Shown here in pieces: positions 7,862-14,217 of a DNA stretch of 64,000 nt. The DNA lies in assembly GCA_934667845.1 (NCBI GenBank), contig CAKUMQ010000007.1:3925-67924 (forward strand), in the 5' to 3' direction. The notes under the pieces are model-generated. The model searched no databases and had not been told where the DNA came from. It worked only from the letters and a program-made list of their open reading frames with translations. This DNA is from an uncultured Eubacteriales bacterium (GTDB lineage Bacteria; Bacillota; Clostridia; Oscillospirales; Acutalibacteraceae). The translations under genes and the position numbers were made by a program. How positions within the stretch are numbered: position 1 is the stretch's first letter; each line of letters begins with the position of its first letter.

Positions 7862-8566
7862 TCACTTTTTCAGCCGCTTATCGCAGTAGACCGCCAGGCG
7901 CGAGCCGAGGGTCTGCAAAATCTGCACGAGCACGATCAGCAGCAGCACGGCGATGATCATCACCGTGAACTGATAGCGGTAATAGCCGTAGTTGATGGCG
8001 ATCTTGCCGAGTCCGCCGCCGCCGATGATACCGCTCATGGCGGAATAGCCGAGGATGGTCGTGACGGCGATCGTGAGGTTGGAGATCAGCGACGGCACGC
8101 TTTCGGGCAGCATGACGCGGGTGATGATCTGAAACGGGGTCGCGCCCATGCTCTGCGCGGCCTCGACGATATTGGGGTTGACCTCCCGCAGGCTGGTCTC
8201 CACGAGCCGCGCCACAAACGGGAACGCGGCGATGACCAGCGGGACGATGGAGGCGACGGTGCCGACGGACGTGCCGACGATCAGCCGCGCAAGCGGAAAC
8301 ACCAGAATCATCAGGATCAAAAACGGGATGGAGCGCAAAAGGTTGATCACGACGTCGATCACCCGCATAAGCCAGCGCGGCAGCGGGCGGACGCCGTTTT
8401 TATCGCCCGCGACGAGCAGCACGCCGAGCGGCAGCCCGAGCACAACGGCAAAGAATGTGGACAGCACGGTGACATACACCGTTTCCCACAGGGCAAACGG
8501 GATCTCATTTTGCAGCACCCGCCACGCCTGCGCGAGTGCTTCCTCATTGAACAAACGGTCAAACAT
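7862..8566 (-). CDS. metI: Methionine-type ABC transporter permease
   Basis: A 234-residue inner-membrane permease of the MetI family, with five or so transmembrane segments. The cytoplasmic coupling loop EAAQSMGATPFQIITRVMLP (about 135-154) is the EAA motif that docks onto the ATPase, and the downstream SGIIGGGGLGKIAINYGYYR segment is typical of MetI. It forms a dimer with two MetN subunits. It is the last gene of metQ-metN-metI, separated from metN by 6 bp, and is followed directly by a strong terminator. Substrate expected to be methionine or a related sulfur compound. Confidence 0.95.
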   Translation of the reverse strand: MFDRLFNEEALAQAWRVLQNEIPFALWETVYVTVLSTFFAVVLGLPLGVLLVAGDKNGVRPLPRWLMRVIDVVINLLRSIPFLILMILVFPLARLIVGTSVGTVASIVPLVIAAFPFVARLVETSLREVNPNIVEAAQSMGATPFQIITRVMLPESVPSLISNLTIAVTTILGYSAMSGIIGGGGLGKIAINYGYYRYQFTVMIIAVLLLIVLVQILQTLGSRLAVYCDKRLKK

Positions 8567-8572
8567 ATGCCA

Positions 8573-9571
8573 TCACACCTCCTCAACGGTCACGTTTTCC
8601 GCCGCAGCCAGAAACGCGCGGCACTTCTCCACCAGCTCCGGCTCATTGGGTACGCCGAGCAGCATGCTGCCGTAGATCTGGTCGCCGAGCGTGCGGGTCT
8701 GGGCGGATACGATGTTGACCGGCAGCGACAGCTCCATCGCCATGGTGGCGATCAGCGGACGGCGCGCGCTGTCCGCGCCGTTGAACGTCACACGGAAACG
8801 TTTTTCGTTGCGGGGATTCGACACCGCCACGTCGGCGCCGCCGGGGAACACGAGACGGCGCGCAGCCTCCGACTTCGGGCTGGCGAACACCTCGCCGACG
8901 CTCCCCTCCTCGGCGACAACGCCGCCGTCAAGGATCGCCACATGGTCGCAGATCTCCTGCACGACGCTCATCTGGTGGGTGATGACGATCACGGTAATGC
9001 CGAGCTTGCGGTGGATATCGCGGATCAGCCCGAGGATCGCGTGGGTCGTGTTGGGGTCAAGCGCCGAGGTCGCCTCGTCGCACAGCAGCACATCCGGCTC
9101 GGTCGCGAGCGCGCGAGCGATCGCGACACGCTGCTGCTGACCGCCCGAAAGCTGGGCGGGATAGGCGTTCGCCTTGTCGGGCAGACCGACCATGTCGAGC
9201 AGCTCGGCGGCACGCGCTTTCGCTTTGGCGCGCGGCATGCCCGCCAGCTCCAGCGGGAAGCAGACATTCTGCAGGCAGGTGCGCTGCATCAGCAGATTGA
9301 ACTGCTGAAAGATCATCGTGATGCGGCGGCGCATATCCCGCAGCTCCGCCGGAGACAGCGCGGCCATATCCCTGCCGTTCACCAGCACCTGTCCCGACGT
9401 CGGGCGCTCCAGCAGGTTGATGCAGCGCACCAGCGTGGACTTGCCGGCGCCGCTCATGCCGATGATGCCGTAGATATCCCCGTCGGGGATGGTCAGCGTA
9501 ATATCCCTGAGTGCCTCGACAGTGCCGCCGGACACGGGAAAGCTCTTGCAGACCTGTTTGAGTTCGATCAT
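8573..9571 (-). CDS. metN: Methionine-type ABC transporter ATP-binding protein with NIL domain
   Basis: A 332-residue ATPase. Walker A GMSGAGKST at 38-46, Q-loop IFQQFN, signature LSGGQQQR at 141-148, Walker B VLLCDEATS at 161-169 and H-loop VITHQM are all intact. The last ~75 residues form the NIL (ACT-like) domain, which in MetN binds methionine and gives transinhibition of uptake. It pairs with MetI (next gene) and receives substrate from the lipoprotein at 9659-10516. The start ATG lies about 90 bp downstream of the binding-protein stop. Confidence 0.96.
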   Translation of the reverse strand: MIELKQVCKSFPVSGGTVEALRDITLTIPDGDIYGIIGMSGAGKSTLVRCINLLERPTSGQVLVNGRDMAALSPAELRDMRRRITMIFQQFNLLMQRTCLQNVCFPLELAGMPRAKAKARAAELLDMVGLPDKANAYPAQLSGGQQQRVAIARALATEPDVLLCDEATSALDPNTTHAILGLIRDIHRKLGITVIVITHQMSVVQEICDHVAILDGGVVAEEGSVGEVFASPKSEAARRLVFPGGADVAVSNPRNEKRFRVTFNGADSARRPLIATMAMELSLPVNIVSAQTRTLGDQIYGSMLLGVPNEPELVEKCRAFLAAAENVTVEEV

Positions 9572-9658
9572 GATACGGTCGTCTCCTTTTCCGAATACGA
9601 CCGGACCGCCCTTTTCCGCAGGGAAAAGAACAGCCCGGTCGGAGTAAATATGCAGGGA

Positions 9659-10516
9659 TCAGCCGTTGGTCTTCAGCGCATCAAGCGTGGTCTGCTTGCC
9701 GCCGTAGAGGCCCATCGGCTCGTTGTGGATCGCCGCCACGGAGACGAGGTGGGTGTTGTTCTGCTTGTTGAAATCATCGAGATAGGGAACATGCTGGAAG
9801 TAGTTTGCATCGCACTCGCCGCTCTCCACGACGTTGTTCGGCACGACATAATCGGAGAACTCGCGGATGTCCAGCGTCACATTCTTGGCAGCGAGGATAT
9901 CCTTCGCCACGGCGAGGATCTCGGCATGGGGCGAGGGAGAAGCCGCCACGCTGATGGTCTGACCGGCAAGCGCCGTGTAATCGACCGACGCATCATAGCC
10001 GTCACCCGGCTGATCGACGGTGCTGACAACCGCGCCGTCATATTTCGTCTGGATGTAGTCGGCGACCTTCTGGCTCTGCAGCGCGGCGACGAGCGCCTTG
10101 GTCTTATCGGTCTGCTCATTGCCCTCCTTGACGGCGACAATGTTCGCATAGGCGGCAGCGGAGCCTTCGATCGCGAGCGAATCCTTCACCGGGTTGATAC
10201 CGGCGGCAATGGCATAGTTCGAGTTGATGACCGCATAATCCATATCCTTGAGCACATTCGGGATCTGGGCAGCCTCGACCTCGTTAAAGGTGATGTTCAG
10301 CGGATTTTCGGCGATGTCCGCGACAGTGGCGGTGATGCCGACGCCGTCCTTCAGCTTGATAATGCCCTGCGCTTCCAGCAGCAGCAGCGCGCGCGCCTCA
10401 TTGGTGGTGTCGTTCGGGACGGCAATGGTCAGCCCCTTCGGGGAGCAGGCGGACAGGGAGAACACGGCGCCGCAGAGCAACACGGCGGCAATCAGCAGAG
10501 AAACGATCTTTTTCAT
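9659..10516 (-). CDS. metQ: Circularly permuted MetQ/NlpA-family substrate-binding lipoprotein
   Basis: The start at 10516 gives 285 residues: lipoprotein signal with Cys24 in LSAC, then the MetQ fold in swapped order. Ordinary MetQ runs from the first lobe (IKVG..PHAEIL..DANYFQH..PMGLYS..SLDEL) into the second (VAIPNDPTN..LLLLE..VINTNYA..GAV). Here the second half comes first (LTIAVPNDTTNEARALLLLE at 29-48 through GAVVS at 161-165), followed by a ~20-residue linker and then the first half (ISVAASPSPHAEIL at 188-201, DANYFQH 236-242, MGLYGG, ending TTLDALKTNG). All expected blocks are present once. It captures substrate for MetNI. The ribosome site is weak; a GTG five codons earlier is an alternative start. 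Long-name family assignment is secure; retention of function is inferred from the intact motifs and operon. Confidence 0.9.
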   Translation of the reverse strand: MKKIVSLLIAAVLLCGAVFSLSACSPKGLTIAVPNDTTNEARALLLLEAQGIIKLKDGVGITATVADIAENPLNITFNEVEAAQIPNVLKDMDYAVINSNYAIAAGINPVKDSLAIEGSAAAYANIVAVKEGNEQTDKTKALVAALQSQKVADYIQTKYDGAVVSTVDQPGDGYDASVDYTALAGQTISVAASPSPHAEILAVAKDILAAKNVTLDIREFSDYVVPNNVVESGECDANYFQHVPYLDDFNKQNNTHLVSVAAIHNEPMGLYGGKQTTLDALKTNG

Positions 10517-10544
10517 GATAAGCACACTCACTTTCTTTTTTCGG

Positions 10545-10631
10545 TCAGAGGTTTACGGACGGGCGGGAGCAGCGGTACATTCGTCCGCGCAGCCAGTTGG
10601 CACGAAGCAGGGTTTCCCATCGGGCGGTCAT
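10545..10631 (-). CDS. 28-codon small ORF between the leader terminator and metQ
   Basis: ATG at 10631 is preceded by AAAGGAGG at ideal spacing, the strongest ribosome site in this operon. The 28-residue product starts MTARWETLLRANWL, and is rich in Arg and Trp with one Cys. It ends 28 bp before the metQ ATG. It could be a genuine small protein, or a translated leader that reloads ribosomes onto metQ, whose own ribosome site is poor. No family recognised. Confidence 0.5.
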   Translation of the reverse strand: MTARWETLLRANWLRGRMYRCSRPSVNL

Positions 10632-10650
10632 TCGTTCCCGCCTCCTTTCG

Positions 10651-10698
10651 GCAAAAATAAAAACGGCAGAGAGCCTTTTTCCCAAGCTCTCTGCCGTC
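10651..10698 (-). terminator. Leader (attenuator) terminator upstream of metQ
   Basis: On the minus strand a perfect 12-bp stem, ACGGCAGAGAGC (10697-10686) and GCTCTCTGCCGT (10674-10663), is followed by TTTTATTTTT. It sits inside the metQNI leader, between the Met/Cys-rich leader peptide and the first transport gene. The 5-prime arm is also complementary, 12 of 13 positions, to codons 2-5 of the leader peptide ORF, allowing a competing antiterminator. Confidence 0.85.
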
Positions 10699-10713
10699 CG
10701 TTATCACGATCGG

Positions 10714-10821
10714 TCAATCGGCGCAGGCGCCGGTGAAGCAGCTTTCGGAAAAAAGGGCGCGACAAAAACGGCACATGCACATCGACATGTCCCAACGGTC
10801 AATACGACGGCAGATAGCCAT
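10714..10821 (-). CDS. Met/Cys-rich leader peptide of the metQNI operon
   Basis: A 35-codon ORF with ATG at 10821 and an AAGGGAG ribosome site. The product starts MAICRRIDRWDMSMCMCRFC: six Cys (4, 15, 17, 20, 28, 33) and four Met, with the run Met-Ser-Met-Cys-Met-Cys at residues 12-17. It lies between a consensus promoter and an intrinsic terminator in front of a methionine/cysteine-type transporter, exactly the layout of a leader-peptide attenuator. GCTATCTGCCGTC in codons 2-5 (10818-10806) copies the 3-prime arm of the terminator with one mismatch, so it can pair with the terminator's 5-prime arm. Ribosome stalling on Met or Cys codons would then control read-through. Mechanism is inferred. 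Confidence 0.75.
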   Translation of the reverse strand: MAICRRIDRWDMSMCMCRFCRALFSESCFTGACAD

Positions 10822-10873
10822 AGCTGCGCACTCCCTTCCCGGTTTCCGGTTGCTCCGGATAAGTTTTGTCCTT

Positions 10874-10902
10874 AGTATAGCGGCAAAAACGCGGTTTGTC
10901 AA
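10874..10902 (-). promoter_or_regulatory. Consensus promoter of the metQNI leader
   Basis: On the minus strand: -35 TTGACA (10897-10902), 17-bp spacer, -10 TATACT (10874-10879). The predicted start near 10867 leaves about 45 nt before the leader peptide ATG. No S-box or T-box consensus is seen in this leader. Confidence 0.85.
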
Positions 10903-11012
10903 CCCCTTTTTGCCGATTTTTTTCGATTTTTCCTGCAAAACCGCGCAAATCGCCCCGTCCGTGCCGCCCATACGGGGCACGCCGTGCAATTTTTCCCGGA
11001 AAAGCGGGCAAA

Positions 11013-11747
11013 TCACTCCTGCTCCAAAATATCGGTGGTGATGTAGTCGACGCCCCAGCGCATGGCGGTCTCCGCCTGCTCCGGCAGATCCAGCGTCCAC
11101 ACATTGACCTCCAGACCCAGCTCATGCAGCCGCGCGACCTTTTCCTCGTTCAAAATCGCATAGTACGCATCGGCGCCGATGCGGTTTTTCGCCATGTCCT
11201 GCATACGCTCCTCGTTTAAATCGTCCGCGCCGCCGCAGAGAAACTGCAGCTTCAGGCTGTCATCCATGCGGCGCAGCGCCGTCAGATTCTCATAGAAAAA
11301 CGAGATATACACCGTGTTCTCCTCGCTGTGGTGCGCCTGCACGAGCGCACGGATCTCCCGCAGCGTCTCATCGGAAAACGGCGCCTTCAGCTCGAGCACC
11401 GCGACCTTGTCATAATCGCGACAGATATGCAGATATTCCTCCGGCACCGGCAGGCGCAGATCAAACCGCGGCTGTCCCGCGTGGTCGGGCAGAACCAGCT
11501 CGCGCAGGCGGGACAGCGGCGTTTTCTCCACCGTCAGGTTCTCCCCCGCGACGCGCCCGGTCTCGGAATCGTGGATCAGCACGAATTTGCCGTCCCCGGT
11601 CTGATGAATATCCGTCTCGATGCCGTAATAGCTGCGATTGCCTGCCGCGACAAAGGCGGCGCAGGTATTTTCCCGCTCCCGCCCGCTCAGACCGCGATGG
11701 GCGATAAACCGCGTGTGACCGTTGCCGGGAATCCGTATGGTAGACAT
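11013..11747 (-). CDS. Glycerophosphodiester phosphodiesterase
   Basis: A 244-residue GDPD-family TIM barrel. HRG at 17-19, the REN(T) motif at 25-28 and GIETDIH at 42-48 give the Ca-binding Glu/Asp pair and the catalytic His; LELKAPF and VWTLD are later barrel strands. It hydrolyses glycerophosphodiesters to glycerol-3-phosphate and an alcohol. There is no signal peptide, so it is cytosolic and probably recycles lipid headgroup products. A single-gene transcript from the promoter at 11810-11838, with ribosome site GAGAGGAG. Confidence 0.92.
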   Translation of the reverse strand: MSTIRIPGNGHTRFIAHRGLSGRERENTCAAFVAAGNRSYYGIETDIHQTGDGKFVLIHDSETGRVAGENLTVEKTPLSRLRELVLPDHAGQPRFDLRLPVPEEYLHICRDYDKVAVLELKAPFSDETLREIRALVQAHHSEENTVYISFFYENLTALRRMDDSLKLQFLCGGADDLNEERMQDMAKNRIGADAYYAILNEEKVARLHELGLEVNVWTLDLPEQAETAMRWGVDYITTDILEQE

Positions 11748-11809
11748 AAACCATGCTCCTCTCGTGTGTGAAATGCCGTCAGGGCAGATGCTTTCCGCCT
11801 TACCCGTGC

Positions 11810-11838
11810 ATTATAGCAAACTTTTACGGGGGTTGCAA
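11810..11838 (-). promoter_or_regulatory. Promoter of the GDPD gene
   Basis: On the minus strand: TTGCAA (11833-11838), 17-bp spacer, TATAAT (11810-11815). Confidence 0.8.
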
Positions 11839-11840
11839 GA

Positions 11841-11875
11841 CAAAAAAGAAAACGGTCGGCAGACCCGACCGTTTT
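11841..11875 (-). terminator. Terminator of the small membrane-protein operon
   Basis: Stem AAAACGGTCGG (11849-11859) and CCGACCGTTTT (11865-11875), 5-nt loop. On the minus strand it is followed by CTTTTTTG. Confidence 0.85.
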
Positions 11876-11880
11876 CCCGG

Positions 11881-12327
11881 TTATTCCTCCGCAGAGCCGT
11901 GCGGCATTTCGCGGAATCTCACCCTCGCCGCCGGCTTCCCATCCGTATCGTAAAGGGGACAGCTGTCCTTTTGGCAGCAGCCGTCCATGCCCTCGTGCCG
12001 GTACAAAAGCTCGCCGTATACCGTGTTGTTCCTGCGGGAAACGCGGCGGATCCGGATAGGCGGCGCAAGGGAAAAGGGCGGAAAATCGTCAAAGCTGTCC
12101 TCAAAAAAATACAGCTCGCCCGGTCTGAGTCTTTCGTATTGCTCCGTCACGGTAAATGCGCACCGCAGCCCGGCATCCTCCCCGCGCGGTCTTCCCGTAT
12201 CCTCCAGCTTGACATACGGCGTCAGGGCAAAGAGAAACACGGGAGCAAAGGCAAGGACAAAAAGGACGCCGGAGCGAAAAATAAACGCCGCCGCAAGCAG
12301 CAGTATGACCGCCAGACCGATCTTCAC
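11881..12327 (-). CDS. Small membrane-anchored protein, unknown function
   Basis: A 148-residue protein from GTG 12327. The first ~40 residues form one hydrophobic hairpin or two short transmembrane segments (LAVILLLAAAFIF, LFVLAFAPVFLFAL). The remaining ~105 residues are soluble, with a pair CC-x4-C (GCCQKDSC) that could bind metal or form a disulfide. I recognise no family. The ribosome site is weak, but it begins 21 bp after the zinc-ribbon gene, so coupling is likely. Last gene of a three-gene leftward operon. Confidence 0.6.
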   Translation of the reverse strand: MKIGLAVILLLAAAFIFRSGVLFVLAFAPVFLFALTPYVKLEDTGRPRGEDAGLRCAFTVTEQYERLRPGELYFFEDSFDDFPPFSLAPPIRIRRVSRRNNTVYGELLYRHEGMDGCCQKDSCPLYDTDGKPAARVRFREMPHGSAEE

Positions 12328-12348
12328 ATCAAAAGAACGCGGCGGGAC

Positions 12349-12495
12349 CTACCCGTATGTATGGTGGCAGTGCCCGCATTTCGCCTGCCGAAGCATGCGC
12401 GGCACACTGGGGCTGCCCACCAGATCATTCAGGGACTGCATATCCTTTTTCCGGTCGATCATTTTCCCGCACCACGGGCAACGTTTTCTGTTCAT
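12349..12495 (-). CDS. Small zinc-ribbon-like protein (48 aa)
   Basis: Starts at ATG 12495 with a GGAGGAG ribosome site. The 48-residue product has two CxxC knuckles, CPWC at 6-9 and CGHC at 40-43, spaced about 30 residues, a zinc-ribbon layout. No other domain. It sits between two small membrane-protein genes. Function unknown; structural zinc binding is inferred. Confidence 0.65.
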   Translation of the reverse strand: MNRKRCPWCGKMIDRKKDMQSLNDLVGSPSVPRMLRQAKCGHCHHTYG

Positions 12496-12542
12496 GGCTC
12501 CTCCTGCCGCTGAAACGCAGGACACCGGTCCTCCGCCTCGTA

Positions 12543-12890
12543 TTATCGCGTAAAATCCACCCAAAGGCTATGGGTAAAGCTTTTCCATCCGTCCCGGTCT
12601 GTCGTTAATCCGATGATCTTCACCGCGATAAAGGTCAACACGGTGAGCACCTTTTCCCACCTTGTCATGCTGCCGGATCTGACGGTCTTTACGATGATCA
12701 GCACATCCGCCGCCGTCATGGCGAGCAGGATCATGATCCCCAGCGGAACAAACATCTCCCCCTCGGGATTGTTGACCGGACCCTTCATGTAGTTAAATGC
12801 CATGGTCAGAAAGACCGGCGTATAGACGCCGGAGAAATATCCGTACACCGCATACAGCAGCGCTTTACCGATAACCTTGATCGTATGCAT
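12543..12890 (-). CDS. Small three-TM membrane protein, unknown function
   Basis: A 115-residue protein with hydrophobic segments at about residues 8-32, 46-67 and 80-95, and a short charged C-terminus. No family recognised. First gene of the three-gene operon driven by the promoter at 12918-12946. Confidence 0.65.
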   Translation of the reverse strand: MHTIKVIGKALLYAVYGYFSGVYTPVFLTMAFNYMKGPVNNPEGEMFVPLGIMILLAMTAADVLIIVKTVRSGSMTRWEKVLTVLTFIAVKIIGLTTDRDGWKSFTHSLWVDFTR

Positions 12891-12917
12891 ACCAACACCC
12901 CCTCACTATTCCCACTG

Positions 12918-12946
12918 ATTATACCTTATTTTCCGCTTATTTGCAA
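12918..12946 (-). promoter_or_regulatory. Promoter of the small membrane-protein operon
   Basis: On the minus strand: TTGCAA (12941-12946), 17-bp spacer, TATAAT (12918-12923). Confidence 0.8.
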
Positions 12947-13037
12947 GGGCTTTCCCCCTGACCCGCGCCCGGCTGACCCGTCCCGCGCCCGCCTGCCGGA
13001 AAATGCAGGCTTTTTGCGGCGAAATTGCAAAAAAAGG

Positions 13038-13066
13038 TTGCGCGGCGGCAAAAGGCGCGGTATAAT
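13038..13066 (+). promoter_or_regulatory. Promoter of asnA
   Basis: TTGCGC (13038-13043), 17-bp spacer, TATAAT (13061-13066), 47 bp before the asnA start. Confidence 0.75.
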
Positions 13067-13112
13067 AACAGTCGGCAGTTTTTGCCACCCCACCGCAAAG
13101 GAGAGAAAAACC

Positions 13113-14126
13113 GTGTCACTGCAATCCCTGATCTTACCCGCGGGCTACACCGCCCGTCAGGATATTCTGGAGACCGAGCGGGCGATCAAGCTCGCCAAAG
13201 ATACCCTCGAACGGCTGCTGGCTGAACGGCTGCGGCTGACCCGCGTTTCCGCCCCGCTGTTTGTGCGGCCGGAAACGGGACTTAACGACGACTTAAACGG
13301 CGTGGAGCGTCCGGTGACGTTTGACGTGCCGGATGCAAACGCCACGGTGGCGATCGTCCACTCGCTTGCCAAATGGAAGCGGCAGGCGCTCAGGCTTTAC
13401 GGCTTTGCCGAGGGGACGGGGCTGTATACCGATATGAACGCCATCCGCCGCGACGAGGCGCTGGACAATCTCCACTCGGTCTATGTCGACCAGTGGGACT
13501 GGGAAAAGATCATCACCCCGCAGACCCGCACGGCGGATACGCTGTTTGCCACGGTGCGCGACATCTGGCAGGCGCTTAAGGACACGCAGGCGGCGCTCTG
13601 TGCGGCGTTTCCCGCGCTGGAGGCGTTTTTGCCGGAGACAGTCACGTTTGTGACCTCACAGGAGCTGGAGGACCGCTGGCCGGACAAGACGCCGCATGAG
13701 CGGGAGGATCTCGCCTGCCGGGAATACGGCGCGGTGTTCGTGTCGCAGATCGGCGGCAAACTGCGCAGCGGCAAGCCGCACGACGGGCGCGCGCCCGACT
13801 ATGACGACTGGCAGCTAAACGGCGATATCCTCGTCTGGAACCCCGTGCTTTCCCGCGCGTTTGAAATTTCCTCCATGGGCATCCGTGTCAACGAGGAGAG
13901 CCTGCGCCGCCAGCTGGCGGAGACGGGCTGCGAAGAGCGCGCCGCCCTGCCGTTCCACCGCCGGCTTTTGGCGGGCGAGCTGCCGCTGACCATGGGCGGC
14001 GGCATCGGTCAGTCGCGCGTGTGCATGCTGCTGCTGCAAAAGGCGCACATCGGCGAGGTGCAGGCATCGGTCTGGCCTGCCGACATGGCAGCGGCGTGCG
14101 ATGCCGCCGGTATCCATCTGTTATAA
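13113..14126 (+). CDS. asnA: Aspartate-ammonia ligase (asparagine synthetase A)
   Basis: Starts at GTG 13113 with AAAGGAG upstream; the open frame extends further left but through the promoter. The product is 337 residues, close to the 330 of the E. coli enzyme. It uses ATP and ammonium to amidate aspartate, on a class II aminoacyl-tRNA-synthetase fold. Diagnostic stretches are LRLTRVSAPLFV, GLNDDLNGVERPV, GLYTDMNAIRRDE, SVYVDQWDWEKI, AFEISSMGIRV and the final LTMGGGIGQSRVCMLLL. Cytosolic homodimer. Monocistronic, flanked by a promoter and a terminator. Confidence 0.97.
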   Translation: MSLQSLILPAGYTARQDILETERAIKLAKDTLERLLAERLRLTRVSAPLFVRPETGLNDDLNGVERPVTFDVPDANATVAIVHSLAKWKRQALRLYGFAEGTGLYTDMNAIRRDEALDNLHSVYVDQWDWEKIITPQTRTADTLFATVRDIWQALKDTQAALCAAFPALEAFLPETVTFVTSQELEDRWPDKTPHEREDLACREYGAVFVSQIGGKLRSGKPHDGRAPDYDDWQLNGDILVWNPVLSRAFEISSMGIRVNEESLRRQLAETGCEERAALPFHRRLLAGELPLTMGGGIGQSRVCMLLLQKAHIGEVQASVWPADMAAACDAAGIHLL

Positions 14127-14138
14127 GAAGCAAAAGCA

Positions 14139-14183
14139 GACCCGCCCGGCATCTCTCCGAAAACGGAGGCTGCCGGGCGGGTC
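14139..14183. terminator. Shared terminator of asnA and the leftward solute-binding-protein gene
   Basis: A 13-bp perfect stem GACCCGCCCGGCA (14139-14151) and TGCCGGGCGGGTC (14171-14183). The T-rich side is better on the minus strand (TCTGCTTTTGCTTC), so it mainly ends the leftward operon, but it lies between two convergent genes and may serve both. Confidence 0.7.
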
Positions 14184-14217
14184 CTTGCCTTATTTCGCCG
14201 GGTCGGTGTCAGACCGG

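Noticed and set aside
9659..10516. MetQ permutation as two gene fragments or a frameshift artefact
   Set aside because: The frame is continuous, both halves are complete, each block occurs once, and a signal peptide precedes the swapped half; an assembly error would need two precise in-frame joins.
1..10516. A shared sulfur pathway linking the ATC-hydrolase-like genes with metQNI
   Set aside because: The families are near each other, but they are separate transcripts divided by a pseudogene and a repeat, and the ATC-like proteins have no proven cysteine role.
7742..10660. A 2.9-kb open frame on the plus strand opposite metI, metN and metQ
   Set aside because: It is antisense to three clear transporter genes; such long frames are common in GC-rich DNA, and its translation (His/Arg/Asp-rich) matches no family.
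10517..10870. S-box (SAM) riboswitch or Met T-box in the metQNI leader
   Set aside because: No S-box core or T-box GGGTGGTACCGCG-type sequence is present; the leader is explained by a peptide ORF and terminator.
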